DNA of 64,000 nt from a bacterium (GTDB taxonomy: Bacteria > Bacillota > Clostridia > Lachnospirales > Lachnospiraceae), in the NCBI GenBank assembly GCA_023663725.1, contig JAMPGX010000006.1:62001-126000 (forward strand), read 5' to 3'. Shown piece after piece: positions 1 through 8,181 of the stretch. The position numbers were made by a program, and so were the translations under genes. The notes beneath the pieces are model-generated. The model was not told the origin of the DNA. It saw nothing but the letters and a program-made list of their open reading frames with translations, and ran no database searches. The first letter of the stretch is position 1; the number at the start of each line of letters is the position of its first letter.

Positions 1-113
1 CCCGGCACCTCATCCCTGCTCAACCTTAGCAGGTATCGCATATTGCTGCAAATGCCATACTGTGGCTTGCTCTTTTGGTCTTTACATACTCGCATATCAG
101 ATTTTTTACTCAT
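1..113 (-). CDS. Partial CDS cut by the left edge (N-terminus only)
   Basis: Reading leftward from an ATG at 113 gives an open frame running off the window with 37 codons visible, beginning MSKKSDMRVCKDQKSK. A strong ribosome binding site (GGGAGGAG) sits 7 bases upstream of the ATG, so the start is convincing. Too little is visible for a domain call. A GHKL kinase gene lies directly upstream, and such kinases often precede ABC-transporter genes, so the N-terminus of a transporter is one possibility. That is inference only. Confidence 0.55.
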   Translation of the reverse strand, partial: MSKKSDMRVCKDQKSKPQYGICSNMRYLLRLSRDEVP

Positions 114-198
114 GATGCTCTCCTCCCAACTTGTGATATGGCGAATTACATTATAATTCTTAATCTGTGCTTAGCATATCACAAAAAAACAAAGGCAT

Positions 199-245
199 TA
201 CATTTCGGGGACGAAATGTATGCCCTTGGGGACGAATGTCATTTT
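199..245. promoter_or_regulatory. Palindrome and direct repeat ahead of the left-edge gene
   Basis: Bases 199-220 form a perfect 9-bp-arm inverted repeat (arm TACATTTCG, 4-base centre GGGA). A second partial copy of its right half, GGGGACGAATGT, follows at 229-240. The pair lies between the GHKL kinase stop and the start of the left-edge gene, where an operator or attenuator would sit. No regulator is assigned. Confidence 0.4.
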
Positions 246-255
246 GATAGCTAAG

Positions 256-918
256 TTATTGGGGCAATAGAACTTCTGTGGTAAAGGCTCCGTCCTCACT
301 TCCCCGTCGGATATACCCCTGATACCGCTCGATGATCGTGTCAATGCGCACCAGACCATAGCCATGGCCCTGGCCCTTAGTGCTGGCAAAACGCCCGTTC
401 TCCTGCCGTTGCTGCTTCTTCTGCGCTGTGGTATTGGTGAGGGAGATATAGAGCTGGGTATTCTTCATCTCCATATAGATGCGAATCATCCGCTCCTCCT
501 TGGGTAGCTGCATGCAGGCCTCAATAGCATTGTCAAACAGATTCCCCAGGATGATACACAGATCGACGCCGGACGCTGTCAAGGTCACCGGCACATGGGC
601 GTCTGCACGCACCTGAATATCCTTGGACCTGGCAAGAGATATCTTGCTGTTTAGGATGATATCCGTCATCCGATTGCCGGTCTTCAGGGCCAGATCCACC
701 GTATTTAGGTCCTTCTCCAACCCGTCCAGATACGTCTTGACTGCCTCCAGATCACCCAGTTCGGCATAATTCTTCAGCACCTGGATATGGTTGCGGTAAT
801 CGTGCCGCCATCCCCGGGTCTGATTGTACATATTCTCCACCTCGGCATAATGAGTGGAAAGCAGATCGCCCTGATAACGGGCGATCCGCCTGTCAATGAT
901 CCTGTCCAAGATAGACAT
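256..918 (-). CDS. GHKL-domain sensor histidine kinase, AgrC-like, no membrane domain
   Basis: This 220-residue protein has only the catalytic half of a LytTR-partner kinase. The H-box is RGWRHDYRNHIQ with the likely phosphorylated His at 39, the N-box NLFDNAIEAC is at about 126-135 and the G-box GHGYGL at about 184-189. It would autophosphorylate and pass phosphate to a LytTR response regulator such as the one at 3780-4472. No transmembrane or sensor domain is present, so input must come from another protein or from the cytoplasm. The ATG at 918 uses a ribosome site (AGGAG) inside the last codons of the Rpn gene, so the two are translationally linked. Similar short soluble GHKL proteins exist in Lachnospiraceae, so it may be complete rather than truncated. 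Confidence 0.85.
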   Translation of the reverse strand: MSILDRIIDRRIARYQGDLLSTHYAEVENMYNQTRGWRHDYRNHIQVLKNYAELGDLEAVKTYLDGLEKDLNTVDLALKTGNRMTDIILNSKISLARSKDIQVRADAHVPVTLTASGVDLCIILGNLFDNAIEACMQLPKEERMIRIYMEMKNTQLYISLTNTTAQKKQQRQENGRFASTKGQGHGYGLVRIDTIIERYQGYIRRGSEDGAFTTEVLLPQ

Positions 919-924
919 GGTGCC

Positions 925-2136
925 TTACTCTCCTAACAGCATTGCCATTTTCTCCGATACCTGTCTGGCATCCATCGCAAAATGCTGCATGACTGATTTC
1001 CGGATATCTTCATCACTGCTTCCCTGCCTCATCATACGCAGCATATGTGTGGCTATCGCTTGATTCAACTGAGCCTCTTCCGCTTCAAATCGAAACTCTT
1101 CCGCTTTATTCCGAAACTCTTCCGCCTCATTCCGAGCCTCTTCCGCTTTATTCCGAAACTCTTCCGCTTCATTCCGAGCCTCTTCCGCTTCATTCCGAGC
1201 CTCTTCCGCTTCATTCCGAAACTCTTCCGCCTTCTGCCGCTCAACAGCCACTTTTCTTCTTTCTTCCTGAATATCCAATTTCGCATTCTCAAATAACAAG
1301 CCCATTTTACGCTCCTTTATCTTGGCGACTGCGCCTTCCACCTCATTCTCCGGCAGATTCATATGATAGAGCAACGCCCGCAGCACATCGGACAGTATTC
1401 CCAGAAGATGCTCCGGCGTATCTTTCAGAATATGCTCTAACTGTTCTTCAGGAATATCGGTAAACGCCGACATATCCTCATAGGTCTGAATCTTGCCAAA
1501 CAACATTGCCAGCGATATTTCATCCCCCTTCGCCAGCAGCTCCTCATTGCTGTAGTCCTGCAGCGTTACCAGTTGATACTGGAAATGTGGCAGATATTTA
1601 CCCAAGAGCTTTCCGCAGAGTATCTTGTCAGCCAGATCCGTGGACGCCGTCCATCTGTCTGTACCCTCGTAATACACAATAGGCAGAATCGGCGGATACC
1701 GAAACTCTTTCCGCCTGCTGATACCCGGCCAAACTCTATCCATCTCCTTCTCGTAATCCTCCCAGATATGGACCATGTACCGCAGCAGTTGCATAACCAC
1801 ATTATACTCTACTTTGGTCTTATGTTCAACCAGAGAAATGACGTAAAGTGGCAGTCCTAGCGGGTCGTCTGCGTCCTGTGCCGGCAAATACCGTGAGAGA
1901 TTCACACGCTTGACTGTATCGCTGTTCCGCTCCGTACTATACAGAGGAACATAACGCTCGGACACATCCTCAATATCTTCAGGCTGGATATACCGCAAAA
2001 TCTCCATATCCGCATAGTCGCGAAGAAATTGCGAGCTGAGAATATTGTTGGCAAAGATGATTTTACTGCTGCTGTCCCTAAGTATAGGATTATTAATCTT
2101 TGTACTGTTAAAAACAGTTTGTGGCGTTTCGGTCAT
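925..2136 (-). CDS. Rpn family recombination-promoting nuclease / PD-(D/E)XK putative transposase
   Basis: A 403-residue protein of the Rpn/PDDEXK 'putative transposase' family, DNA endonucleases linked to recombination and, in some reports, phage defence. The core LPLYVISLVEHKTKVEYNV carries the E-x-K part of the nuclease motif, followed by the family-typical QLLRYMVHIWEDYEKE and PPILPIVYYEG. The start at 2136 is chosen over an upstream one because AAGGAG lies 7 bases before it. Near the C-terminus is a run of about seven NEAEEAR/NKAEEFR heptads forming a charged coiled coil, encoded by a 21-bp tandem repeat. The tail resembles the DEDIRKSV-type helix seen in relatives. A close but broken paralogue lies at 20675-21773 on the other strand. 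It overlaps no gene, and its stop is 4 bases from the GHKL kinase start. Confidence 0.88.
   Translation of the reverse strand: MTETPQTVFNSTKINNPILRDSSSKIIFANNILSSQFLRDYADMEILRYIQPEDIEDVSERYVPLYSTERNSDTVKRVNLSRYLPAQDADDPLGLPLYVISLVEHKTKVEYNVVMQLLRYMVHIWEDYEKEMDRVWPGISRRKEFRYPPILPIVYYEGTDRWTASTDLADKILCGKLLGKYLPHFQYQLVTLQDYSNEELLAKGDEISLAMLFGKIQTYEDMSAFTDIPEEQLEHILKDTPEHLLGILSDVLRALLYHMNLPENEVEGAVAKIKERKMGLLFENAKLDIQEERRKVAVERQKAEEFRNEAEEARNEAEEARNEAEEFRNKAEEARNEAEEFRNKAEEFRFEAEEAQLNQAIATHMLRMMRQGSSDEDIRKSVMQHFAMDARQVSEKMAMLLGE
1077..1223 (-). repeat. 21-bp tandem repeat inside the Rpn gene (7 units)
   Basis: Seven contiguous 21-bp units at 1077, 1098, 1119, 1140, 1161, 1182 and 1203 vary at a few sites (plus-strand core CTTCCGC...TTCCGA). 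Each encodes one heptad of a coiled coil, so changes in copy number keep the frame and only lengthen or shorten the helix. Confidence 0.9.
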
Positions 2137-2290
2137 AATAACTCCTTTCTGATCACAATTGTACCCGTCCGTCGATATACCCTGAAGAAACATTTCATCT
2201 ATACTGCCAGACAAAATTCACGCAAAATGAGTACAAAATGCCTCCAAAAGCACAAAATGCTTGTCCGTCATTTTAATTTCGGATAAACCC

Positions 2291-2328
2291 GGAACGAGAC
2301 GTTCCATTCACCTTCGGCAAAACCGAAG
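2291..2328 (-). other. Double hairpin in the leader of the Rpn gene
   Basis: Two perfect small stem-loops lie in the 235-base leader of the Rpn gene: 2312-2328 (CTTCGG arms) and 2291-2305 (GGAACG arms, 3-base loop). A similar hairpin, spacing word and downstream word occur in the leader of the second Rpn copy near 20521-20570. The leader is otherwise non-coding. Confidence 0.45.
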
Positions 2329-2371
2329 AACAGATACTACAAATGAATGTCTGATATTCGAATGTATATGG

Positions 2372-2400
2372 ATCATAACACTTTTATGGAGTAAATGCAA
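2372..2400 (-). promoter_or_regulatory. Candidate sigma-A promoter for the Rpn gene
   Basis: On the minus strand TTGCAT (2395-2400) and TATGAT (2372-2377) are separated by 17 bases, giving a leader of roughly 230 bases before the Rpn ATG. Confidence 0.55.
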
Positions 2401-2426
2401 GAAAAATTTTTAGACATAAGGCATAT

Positions 2427-2455
2427 AAAAAACAGAGGGCCGGCTTGCGGCTCCC
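2427..2455 (-). terminator. Rho-independent terminator after the XRE regulator
   Basis: On the minus strand an AGGG/CCCT plus GCCG/CGGC stem with one bulged A is followed by CTGTTTTTT. It lies just downstream of the regulator's stop at 2484. Confidence 0.6.
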
Positions 2456-2483
2456 TGCTTTATGCGTTCTCATAGACAGCTAC

Positions 2484-3593
2484 TCATTGATTCAGGCTGT
2501 CCGCTACCTTACAGACAAGCTGCTGGAAACGCTCCTGATCGCGCAATGGCGCAAAGCAGGCGTCCCGTTCCAGCCCCTGCAGGACAGCCAGCTTCAGCTC
2601 CCGGCTCATCTCCAGCTTCTCCGGCTCCGGTGCGATAGCGGGAGCAAATACCAGCGGGTTGGGCGGAGCCATCTTGTCATTGATCTGATCCGCCAGCTTC
2701 TCCAGATAGGCGAGCGCTTCTTCCTGTCTGCCGATGCGCAGGTAGACCTCAGCCAGCACACCGCTTCCCATATTACCACCTATAGAAAACATACTGTCAA
2801 TCTGCTCCAGAATCCTACAGATCTCCATAACCCTGTCAGGCTCCAGTCCCAACTCTTCCTCCAGCAGACTTACCAGACAGACCCGCAGATCAGACACCAG
2901 CTTATAAGTCTGCCTTTGCAATGTCCCCCAAGCCTGCTCCCGCTCTCCCTTTTTGAGATACAACCGCACCCACAGGGCCGTAAAATCCCCTGTCTCAGTC
3001 ACATTTTCCCTCAGCAGCTTCTCAGCCTCCGCAAACTCCCCCGATGCCAGACAGAGGGATACCAACATGGATACCGAGGGAAAATAGTATGCCGGATCGC
3101 CGCTATCGTGCAGAGCCTGTGCCAACTCCTTCTTCCATTTTGCCCAGCGCTCCCTGTCTGATACACTTCCTTGATGATGCTCCTCCGTCAAGCTCCCCTC
3201 CATGCCCAGCGCCGCATTCATCTCCAGAAAGGACAATGCGCCTATAGCGCTGAATTTCAGCGGAATATCGGAGGGGTATCTGTGCAGTAGCGCGCGCAGC
3301 TTCTCCTCCGCCGACGCCGCTTCTCCCTGCCTTGCCAGTTCAATGATCTCCGTCATATACTGCCCCAAGCTCTCCTGGGACAGCCCCTCCTCGAATGTCA
3401 ATAAATCATCCACATTGGTTCCCAGCGCTCTGGCCAAAGGGCAGAGCAGCGTAATATCCGGGTAGGAGTTGTCTGTCTCCCACTTGCTCACCGCCGGAGC
3501 GGATACGCCCAGTGCCGCCGCAAGCTGCTCCTGTGTCAACCCTTTTGCCTTGCGCAGTTCCATGATCTTGGTTCCTATTCTCAATTCCATCAC
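2484..3593 (-). CDS. XRE-family regulator with a long helical C-terminal region
   Basis: A 369-residue protein. Residues about 4-65 are a classical XRE/Cro helix-turn-helix (IMELRKAKGLTQEQLAAALG, then VSAPAVSKWETD). The remaining 300 residues are helix-rich with alternating charged and leucine positions, resembling TPR-like repeats that often bind a peptide or partner protein. No enzymatic motif is visible. The start at 3593 has AAGGTGAT just upstream. It sits between the LytTR response regulator and the Rpn gene, but the 186-base gap to the regulator and its own terminator suggest a separate transcript. Its target is unknown. Confidence 0.8.
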   Translation of the reverse strand: MMELRIGTKIMELRKAKGLTQEQLAAALGVSAPAVSKWETDNSYPDITLLCPLARALGTNVDDLLTFEEGLSQESLGQYMTEIIELARQGEAASAEEKLRALLHRYPSDIPLKFSAIGALSFLEMNAALGMEGSLTEEHHQGSVSDRERWAKWKKELAQALHDSGDPAYYFPSVSMLVSLCLASGEFAEAEKLLRENVTETGDFTALWVRLYLKKGEREQAWGTLQRQTYKLVSDLRVCLVSLLEEELGLEPDRVMEICRILEQIDSMFSIGGNMGSGVLAEVYLRIGRQEEALAYLEKLADQINDKMAPPNPLVFAPAIAPEPEKLEMSRELKLAVLQGLERDACFAPLRDQERFQQLVCKVADSLNQ

Positions 3594-3779
3594 TTATCAC
3601 CTTTCCTTATTTTGAGTTCCGCTTCTCCCCTCCTGGCACCTTCTCGGCTTGCCTTGGGGTTCGCTATTATAGAATTATATTTCGGCCGATAAGGTAAGTA
3701 TATGATGAAATCGCCCCGTCCGCAATGGAGGGGAAGTAAACTGTCAGGCAGATTTTCTTAACCGCAGGTAAAATCGCTG

Positions 3780-4472
3780 CTAAAAATAGGCGATCAGCGC
3801 CTGGTTCAGTCCATCATAATGCCTGCGGGACAGAGGCAGCGCCGTGCCGTCCTTCAGCGTTACCTGCTCTCTTGTGATCCGCCGGACAAATCGCAGGTTG
3901 ACAATGAACGAACGGTGTATCCGGTAAAAGCCTTCGTCCAATTCTCCCGCCAGCTCGTTCAGACTTCTTTTGACACTGTAGTCCTCCTTTGCGTGTATGG
4001 TAGTATAATTGCGCATAACCTCCAGATAGCGGATCTCATGCAATGGCAGTTGCACTACCCCATCCGGCAGGGGAAGCAGCATCATGCGATCCCTGATGCT
4101 GATACGCTCCATAGCCCGGTCCAGCACCTGTCCCAGACGCTCTCCTGTCACCGGCTTTAACAGATAATGCAATGCCTCCACGTCATAGCCCTCGGCAATA
4201 TAATCCATATAGCCCGTGAGAAAGATGATCTGCATCCCAGACCCATACTGCCGCAGGCGCCTGGCCAATTCCAGGCCGTTCATTCCCTTCATCTCAATGT
4301 CCAGCACCAGAATATCAATATCCTTATTTCCCTCCCAGGCAAATAACAGGGCCTCCGCCGTGGGAAAGGAAAGCAGCTCCGCGACGATTCCTTTTTGTCT
4401 TCTCCACTCTTCGATCAGGCGGCTGACATAGTCCGCGTCCGCGACATTGTCGTCGCATATGGCCAGCTTCAT
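3780..4472 (-). CDS. LytTR-family response regulator
   Basis: A 230-residue AgrA/LytR-type regulator. The receiver domain (about 1-120) has the acidic pair CDD at 6-8, the phospho-acceptor Asp at about 58 in LVLDIEM, the Thr in FLTGY and the Lys in LLKPV. The LytTR DNA-binding domain (about 130-230) shows the signature IRYLEVMRNYTTIH and FYRIHRSFIVNL. It probably receives phosphate from the GHKL kinase at 256-918, although an XRE gene and an Rpn gene now separate them. The ATG overlaps the stop of the upstream phosphoesterase gene by 4 bases, which implies co-translation, and AAGGGAG precedes it. LytTR targets are usually paired 9-bp direct repeats; none was assigned with confidence. Confidence 0.92.
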   Translation of the reverse strand: MKLAICDDNVADADYVSRLIEEWRRQKGIVAELLSFPTAEALLFAWEGNKDIDILVLDIEMKGMNGLELARRLRQYGSGMQIIFLTGYMDYIAEGYDVEALHYLLKPVTGERLGQVLDRAMERISIRDRMMLLPLPDGVVQLPLHEIRYLEVMRNYTTIHAKEDYSVKRSLNELAGELDEGFYRIHRSFIVNLRFVRRITREQVTLKDGTALPLSRRHYDGLNQALIAYF

Positions 4473-6175
4473 AGCTCAACTCCCTTCAATTCCACATACA
4501 GCGGCTCATGACCCACCGCAGGCAGGAATTTTTCCAGCAATTCTCCCATCCTCAGCCGAATACTGGAGGTGTTCATGCAGGGATGGCAGCCAAAATATTC
4601 CCCCTGCAGGATATCCCTGTCTATCAGCAACTGCACCTGATGCCCGGTATCATGCATCAATCCCATGACACTGACGCTGCCTGGGCTGATATGCAGATAT
4701 CGCTCCATATAGACGGCCTCCCCAAAGGACAGTCTGGAACTGCCGATCTGAGCGGAGAGCTCCTTGGTCTTGAACACCTTGTCCCCCGGCATCATCAGCA
4801 GATAAAATTGCGTCCGCTGGCGGTTGCACAGGAACAGGTTCTTACAGATCACTGCTCCCTGCAGCGCCTCATCCACCGCCTGACATGCCTCCATCGTGTT
4901 GGCCTGCATATGGTCTATCCGCTCATAGGAGATGCCAAGCTGCTCCAGCAGCTCATATACCGCCAACTCCCGCCGCCGGCGATGCGCCTCCTGCCTCTCT
5001 GGTCCGCCAGGCTGAAGCGCAAGACATTGCTCCAGAGGCCGTGCCTTTCCCCTATACCAACCAATCATGCCGCTTTTTTTACAGTAATATCCCGCGCTGG
5101 TCTGCACGATTACATCAAGCAGTTCTCCCGACCGTACCGCCAACGTCGTATCCGCATAGTCGCTGTAGTGGCATCCCCCCTCGCTGTCACGATATGTCCA
5201 CTCCATTGGACCTGCGAAAGTATCTCCTGAGGACAGCCTTCTCCAGACTCCCATATCCTCATTCTGCCTCAGTAACTCCACCTTGTTCTCGAAATACTGG
5301 ATATGTATAGTCGCCGCCAGGCCCTCCTGTTCCTCCAACGCCTCCACCTGAGGGGAGCCGTCATAGCCCATCCAACTGATCTCTTCCATATCCGCCTGAC
5401 TGCCTGGAATGATGACTCCGTTGAGCTGACCCGAACGCTTCAGGCCATTGCCGCCGTCAATACAGAGTATCCCCCTCTCTCGGTCAAACACAGGACTCAC
5501 ATCCTCCCTGTCCGCGCGGTACAGGCAGGTCGGCCAATGCCCCGTCACCACGATGTGGTCCCTGAACGAGTAACCCTGATTATAATAGTCATCGTTCTTC
5601 AGGAGAGCCTGTGGGTCTGTTCCCACCAGGCTTTCCACGTCCTCCGTCGGCACGCCGCCATGGACAAAAATATATTTACCCGCCGTCAGGATCGTAGGCC
5701 TGCTCCAGAGGAATTCCAGTTCTTCATGGAACTGCTCCAGCATCATATTGCGGTACTCAGCGGCTCTCTCCCCAGCCACCTGACTGACTGGTATTCCCAT
5801 GTCCGCCAGCATCTCATGAAAGAGGCTTCCGCCCCAGGTCCGCTGCGCCCAGCCCAGAAAACCTACCCAGTCCGTTACCCCCTCAGGAGAATCGTCATCC
5901 ACCTTCAATATCCGTCCCAAGTCCACGTTGCCCATGGATACATAGACAGGATGCTGCCTGGCCAAGTCCATCACATACTGCACCACACGCAGACTCTCCG
6001 GGCCCTTTTCGATCAAGTCTCCCACGATGACCAATATATCGTCCGCACTGTAATGCATCTGCCGCAAAAGCTGAATCAGGCGATCCAAGTGACCGTGTAT
6101 ATCGCTGATCGCCAGGATACGCTGGCCCGGCGCTGTGTCAATGTGTTGTATACTTGTCTTAATCTGATGTGCCAT
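4469..6175 (-). CDS. Metallophosphoesterase fused to a YbaK/ProX-like aminoacyl-tRNA deacylase domain
   Basis: A 568-residue, three-part protein. Residues about 20-270 are a calcineurin-like phosphoesterase with all metal motifs: DIHGH, GDLIEKGP, GNVD, FVHGG and TGHWPT. Residues about 280-400 look like an SH3-like or beta-rich linker (WTYRDSEGG, GYYCKKSGMIGWYRG). Residues about 415-565 match the YbaK/ProX family that hydrolyses mischarged Ala- or Cys-tRNA (LEQLGISYERIDH, VICKNLFLCNR, YLLMMPGDK, LSAQIGSSRLSFG, SPGSVSVMGL). The start at 6175 has GAGGAGAAGGA upstream and is preferred over a GTG 33 bases earlier. The phosphoesterase half resembles Ser/Thr phosphatase-like or diadenosine-tetraphosphatase enzymes; the true substrate is not visible. 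The pairing may couple nucleotide signalling to translation quality control, which is inference. Confidence 0.85.
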   Translation of the reverse strand: MAHQIKTSIQHIDTAPGQRILAISDIHGHLDRLIQLLRQMHYSADDILVIVGDLIEKGPESLRVVQYVMDLARQHPVYVSMGNVDLGRILKVDDDSPEGVTDWVGFLGWAQRTWGGSLFHEMLADMGIPVSQVAGERAAEYRNMMLEQFHEELEFLWSRPTILTAGKYIFVHGGVPTEDVESLVGTDPQALLKNDDYYNQGYSFRDHIVVTGHWPTCLYRADREDVSPVFDRERGILCIDGGNGLKRSGQLNGVIIPGSQADMEEISWMGYDGSPQVEALEEQEGLAATIHIQYFENKVELLRQNEDMGVWRRLSSGDTFAGPMEWTYRDSEGGCHYSDYADTTLAVRSGELLDVIVQTSAGYYCKKSGMIGWYRGKARPLEQCLALQPGGPERQEAHRRRRELAVYELLEQLGISYERIDHMQANTMEACQAVDEALQGAVICKNLFLCNRQRTQFYLLMMPGDKVFKTKELSAQIGSSRLSFGEAVYMERYLHISPGSVSVMGLMHDTGHQVQLLIDRDILQGEYFGCHPCMNTSSIRLRMGELLEKFLPAVGHEPLYVELKGVEL

Positions 6176-6230
6176 ATCCTTCTCCTCATCCCCAATTGTC
6201 AGCTTCACCGCTTACGCATCTCCAAAAGTA

Positions 6231-6262
6231 TACCCCATTCCAAGGAAAATTGGAATAGGGTA
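6231..6262 (-). terminator. Terminator-like hairpin after the GerA gene
   Basis: A near-perfect stem (TACCC-ATTCCAA paired with TTGGAAT-GGGTA, 6-base loop) lies 7 bases past the GerA stop. Only a short T-stretch follows, so termination may be partial. Confidence 0.55.
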
Positions 6263-6268
6263 TTTTGA

Positions 6269-7798
6269 TCACTGCTGTCTGGCCCCGGGCAAACGCCTGC
6301 GTATCAGCCGATTCCTCAGTTTTTTCCACCTGAAGGGAATCAGTGGATAGAGATAACTGCGGTGGGACAGCGTCTTGTTGCAGCACATGCACAGCCCCGA
6401 CACAAGAATGCCCGCTCCATAGCCCCAGACGCCAAACACAGCCGTCAGAATCAGCGTGATAATCCGCATGAATTTCAGCGCATAGCCCAGCTCATAGTTG
6501 GCCTGCGTATAGTTGGCGATGGCTACAAAAGCCATATACAGCATGACCTCGCTGGAGAACCAGCCGCTGTTCACCGAGAATTCCCCCAGAACCAGAGCCG
6601 CCATCACGCTCAGAGGCGTGCTCAGCATATTGGGCGTATTCACTGCCGCCAGTCGCAGGCCGTCTATCGCCAGCTCCAGAATCAAGAACTGCCAGACCAG
6701 CGGAATATTGGGCGCCTCTTTCAGCAGAATAAACGAAAAGCCCTCCGGAATCCATTGTGGATTGTCTATCAGCAGCAGAAAGGTGGGCGTCATCAGATAA
6801 GTCAACAGGGAGATGATAAAGCGGGTGAGCCGCAAATACGTGCCCGTCACTGGTGGGAAATAGTAGTCGTCCGCCTCCTCCACCACGTCAAATATAGTGG
6901 TGGGCAGGATCATGGCCGAGGGAGAATTGTCCACCAGCACTACTATATTTCCTTCCAGTACCTGAGCGGCGGCCGTGTCTGGGCGCTCCGTGTATTTGAA
7001 TTTGGGAAAAGGATTCCACCATCTGCCCGGCACCAGACACTCCGCCAGAGACTCCTGATTCATGCTCAGGGAATCTACCCGAATATTCTGAATTTTCTGC
7101 TTGAGCTCCTCCAGGAAATCATGATCTACCCGAGCATCCATATAGCAGAGTACGATATCCGTCTTGGAGCTCTTACCCGCGCTCATCATCTCCATGCGCA
7201 GATCCGCGTCTCGAATCCTGCGCCGGATCAGCGCCGTGTTAAAGACCACAGTCTCCACAAAGCCATCCTTGGAGCCGCGCAGCACCTTGTCCTTCTCCGG
7301 CTCCTCCACCCCTCTGGACGGATAAGTGCGGGCGTCGATCAACACAGCCTCCTGATAACCGTCGATCAGCAGCGCAAAGACGCCGGAAAGCACATTGGAA
7401 ATGATCTTATCCCACTGCTTTTCCTGATCTACCTCGATATAGGGAATGCTCTTTTTCAACAGCGCGCCTGCGTCCGAGGGCATATCCTGCGCTTTCATGT
7501 CCATAAAATACTGCAAAAGCTTCTGCAGCAGATCATCCTTGCAGAAGCCGTCGATAAAGTACAGGCTTGCCTCCCGTCCCCCGATTTCGACGATACGGGT
7601 CACGATATCAAAATTCCGCTCCGTGGCCAGCTTTTTGTCCAGATATGCACTGTCCCTGGTCAACTCACCGCTGACAGCCGTGCTTCCTTCCTGTCCGGAT
7701 GACTCGTCAGCTGTTTCCGAAGATGCCGGTCCCTGTTCTATTATAACCTCTTCTGGTCCACCCTGTTCTCTGTACCGCTTCTCTCTCTTGTTTAACAT
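6269..7798 (-). CDS. GerA/SpoVAF-family spore germination protein
   Basis: A 509-residue protein of the GerA family, inner-membrane subunits of spore nutrient receptors. After a polar N-terminus of about 80 residues comes the soluble GerA domain (YFIDGFCKDDLLQKLLQYFM, then DALIDGYQEAVLIDART, then ETVVFNTALIRRRIRD). The C-terminal membrane part includes the family landmark ADDYYFPPVTGTYLRLTRF and four or five hydrophobic segments. The start at 7798 has GGGAG just upstream and is preferred to a longer frame. It stands alone: no GerB or GerC partner is adjacent, as is also seen with SpoVAF-type homologues. It is probably made late in the forespore, though no sigma-G promoter was identified. Confidence 0.88.
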   Translation of the reverse strand: MLNKREKRYREQGGPEEVIIEQGPASSETADESSGQEGSTAVSGELTRDSAYLDKKLATERNFDIVTRIVEIGGREASLYFIDGFCKDDLLQKLLQYFMDMKAQDMPSDAGALLKKSIPYIEVDQEKQWDKIISNVLSGVFALLIDGYQEAVLIDARTYPSRGVEEPEKDKVLRGSKDGFVETVVFNTALIRRRIRDADLRMEMMSAGKSSKTDIVLCYMDARVDHDFLEELKQKIQNIRVDSLSMNQESLAECLVPGRWWNPFPKFKYTERPDTAAAQVLEGNIVVLVDNSPSAMILPTTIFDVVEEADDYYFPPVTGTYLRLTRFIISLLTYLMTPTFLLLIDNPQWIPEGFSFILLKEAPNIPLVWQFLILELAIDGLRLAAVNTPNMLSTPLSVMAALVLGEFSVNSGWFSSEVMLYMAFVAIANYTQANYELGYALKFMRIITLILTAVFGVWGYGAGILVSGLCMCCNKTLSHRSYLYPLIPFRWKKLRNRLIRRRLPGARQQ

Positions 7799-7895
7799 GT
7801 GAAAACTCCCTTCCCTGATTGCCCATTTACGGGATATTGTTCCATGGGGAGATTTTTTTATGCATAAAAGGAACTGATTACTGGGCAAAGTCTGG

Positions 7896-7912
7896 AAATT
7901 TGATACAATAAT
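7896..7912 (+). promoter_or_regulatory. Extended -10 promoter element of the first small XRE gene
   Basis: The stretch AAATTTGATACAATAAT contains TG-A-TACAAT, an extended -10 hexamer. Almost the same sequence (AAATTTGATAGAATAAAT) lies ahead of the paralogous gene at about 8232-8249, so both genes seem to share promoter and operator sequence. Confidence 0.45.
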
Positions 7913-7952
7913 ACCTGAAGTCATTTACTGTATTTCAGCGGGGAATATTGTC

Positions 7953-8147
7953 ATGAACTTTGGAGACATTCTACGCCGGCTGCGCACAGAGAAGGGAATT
8001 GAGCAGAAGCAGTTAGCAATGGAGGTTCAAGTCTCAGAAAGCGCCATTTCCAATTATGAAAATGAAATACATGATCCGGACTTGGATACGCTTCGTAAGC
8101 TATCAGAGTATTTTCATGCCATCGAGCCATTGGAGCATCATATATAA
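7953..8147 (+). CDS. Small XRE-family helix-turn-helix regulator
   Basis: A 64-residue protein that is essentially one Cro/C1-type helix-turn-helix (ILRRLRTEKGIEQKQLAMEV, SESAISNYENE, LRKLSEYFH). Such stand-alone domains act as dimeric repressors. It is divergent from the GerA gene and is followed 142 bases later by a paralogue starting with nearly the same residues (MNFGD versus MNFGE). The ATG at 7953 has only a modest GGGGAA ribosome site. It is shorter than the paralogue and ends soon after the fifth helix. Confidence 0.75.
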   Translation: MNFGDILRRLRTEKGIEQKQLAMEVQVSESAISNYENEIHDPDLDTLRKLSEYFHAIEPLEHHI

Positions 8148-8181
8148 GAATGGCTTGGGACAGGTTCACAAAAATTGGATT

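Noticed and set aside
1045-1463. Plus-strand open frames full of FRFIPKL- and ETLPLHSEP-type repeats
   Set aside because: They are antisense readings of the 21-bp coiled-coil repeat in the Rpn gene, without ribosome sites.
6362-7702. 446-codon plus-strand open frame
   Set aside because: Antisense shadow of the GerA gene; His/Gln-rich composition, no ribosome site, no recognisable domain.
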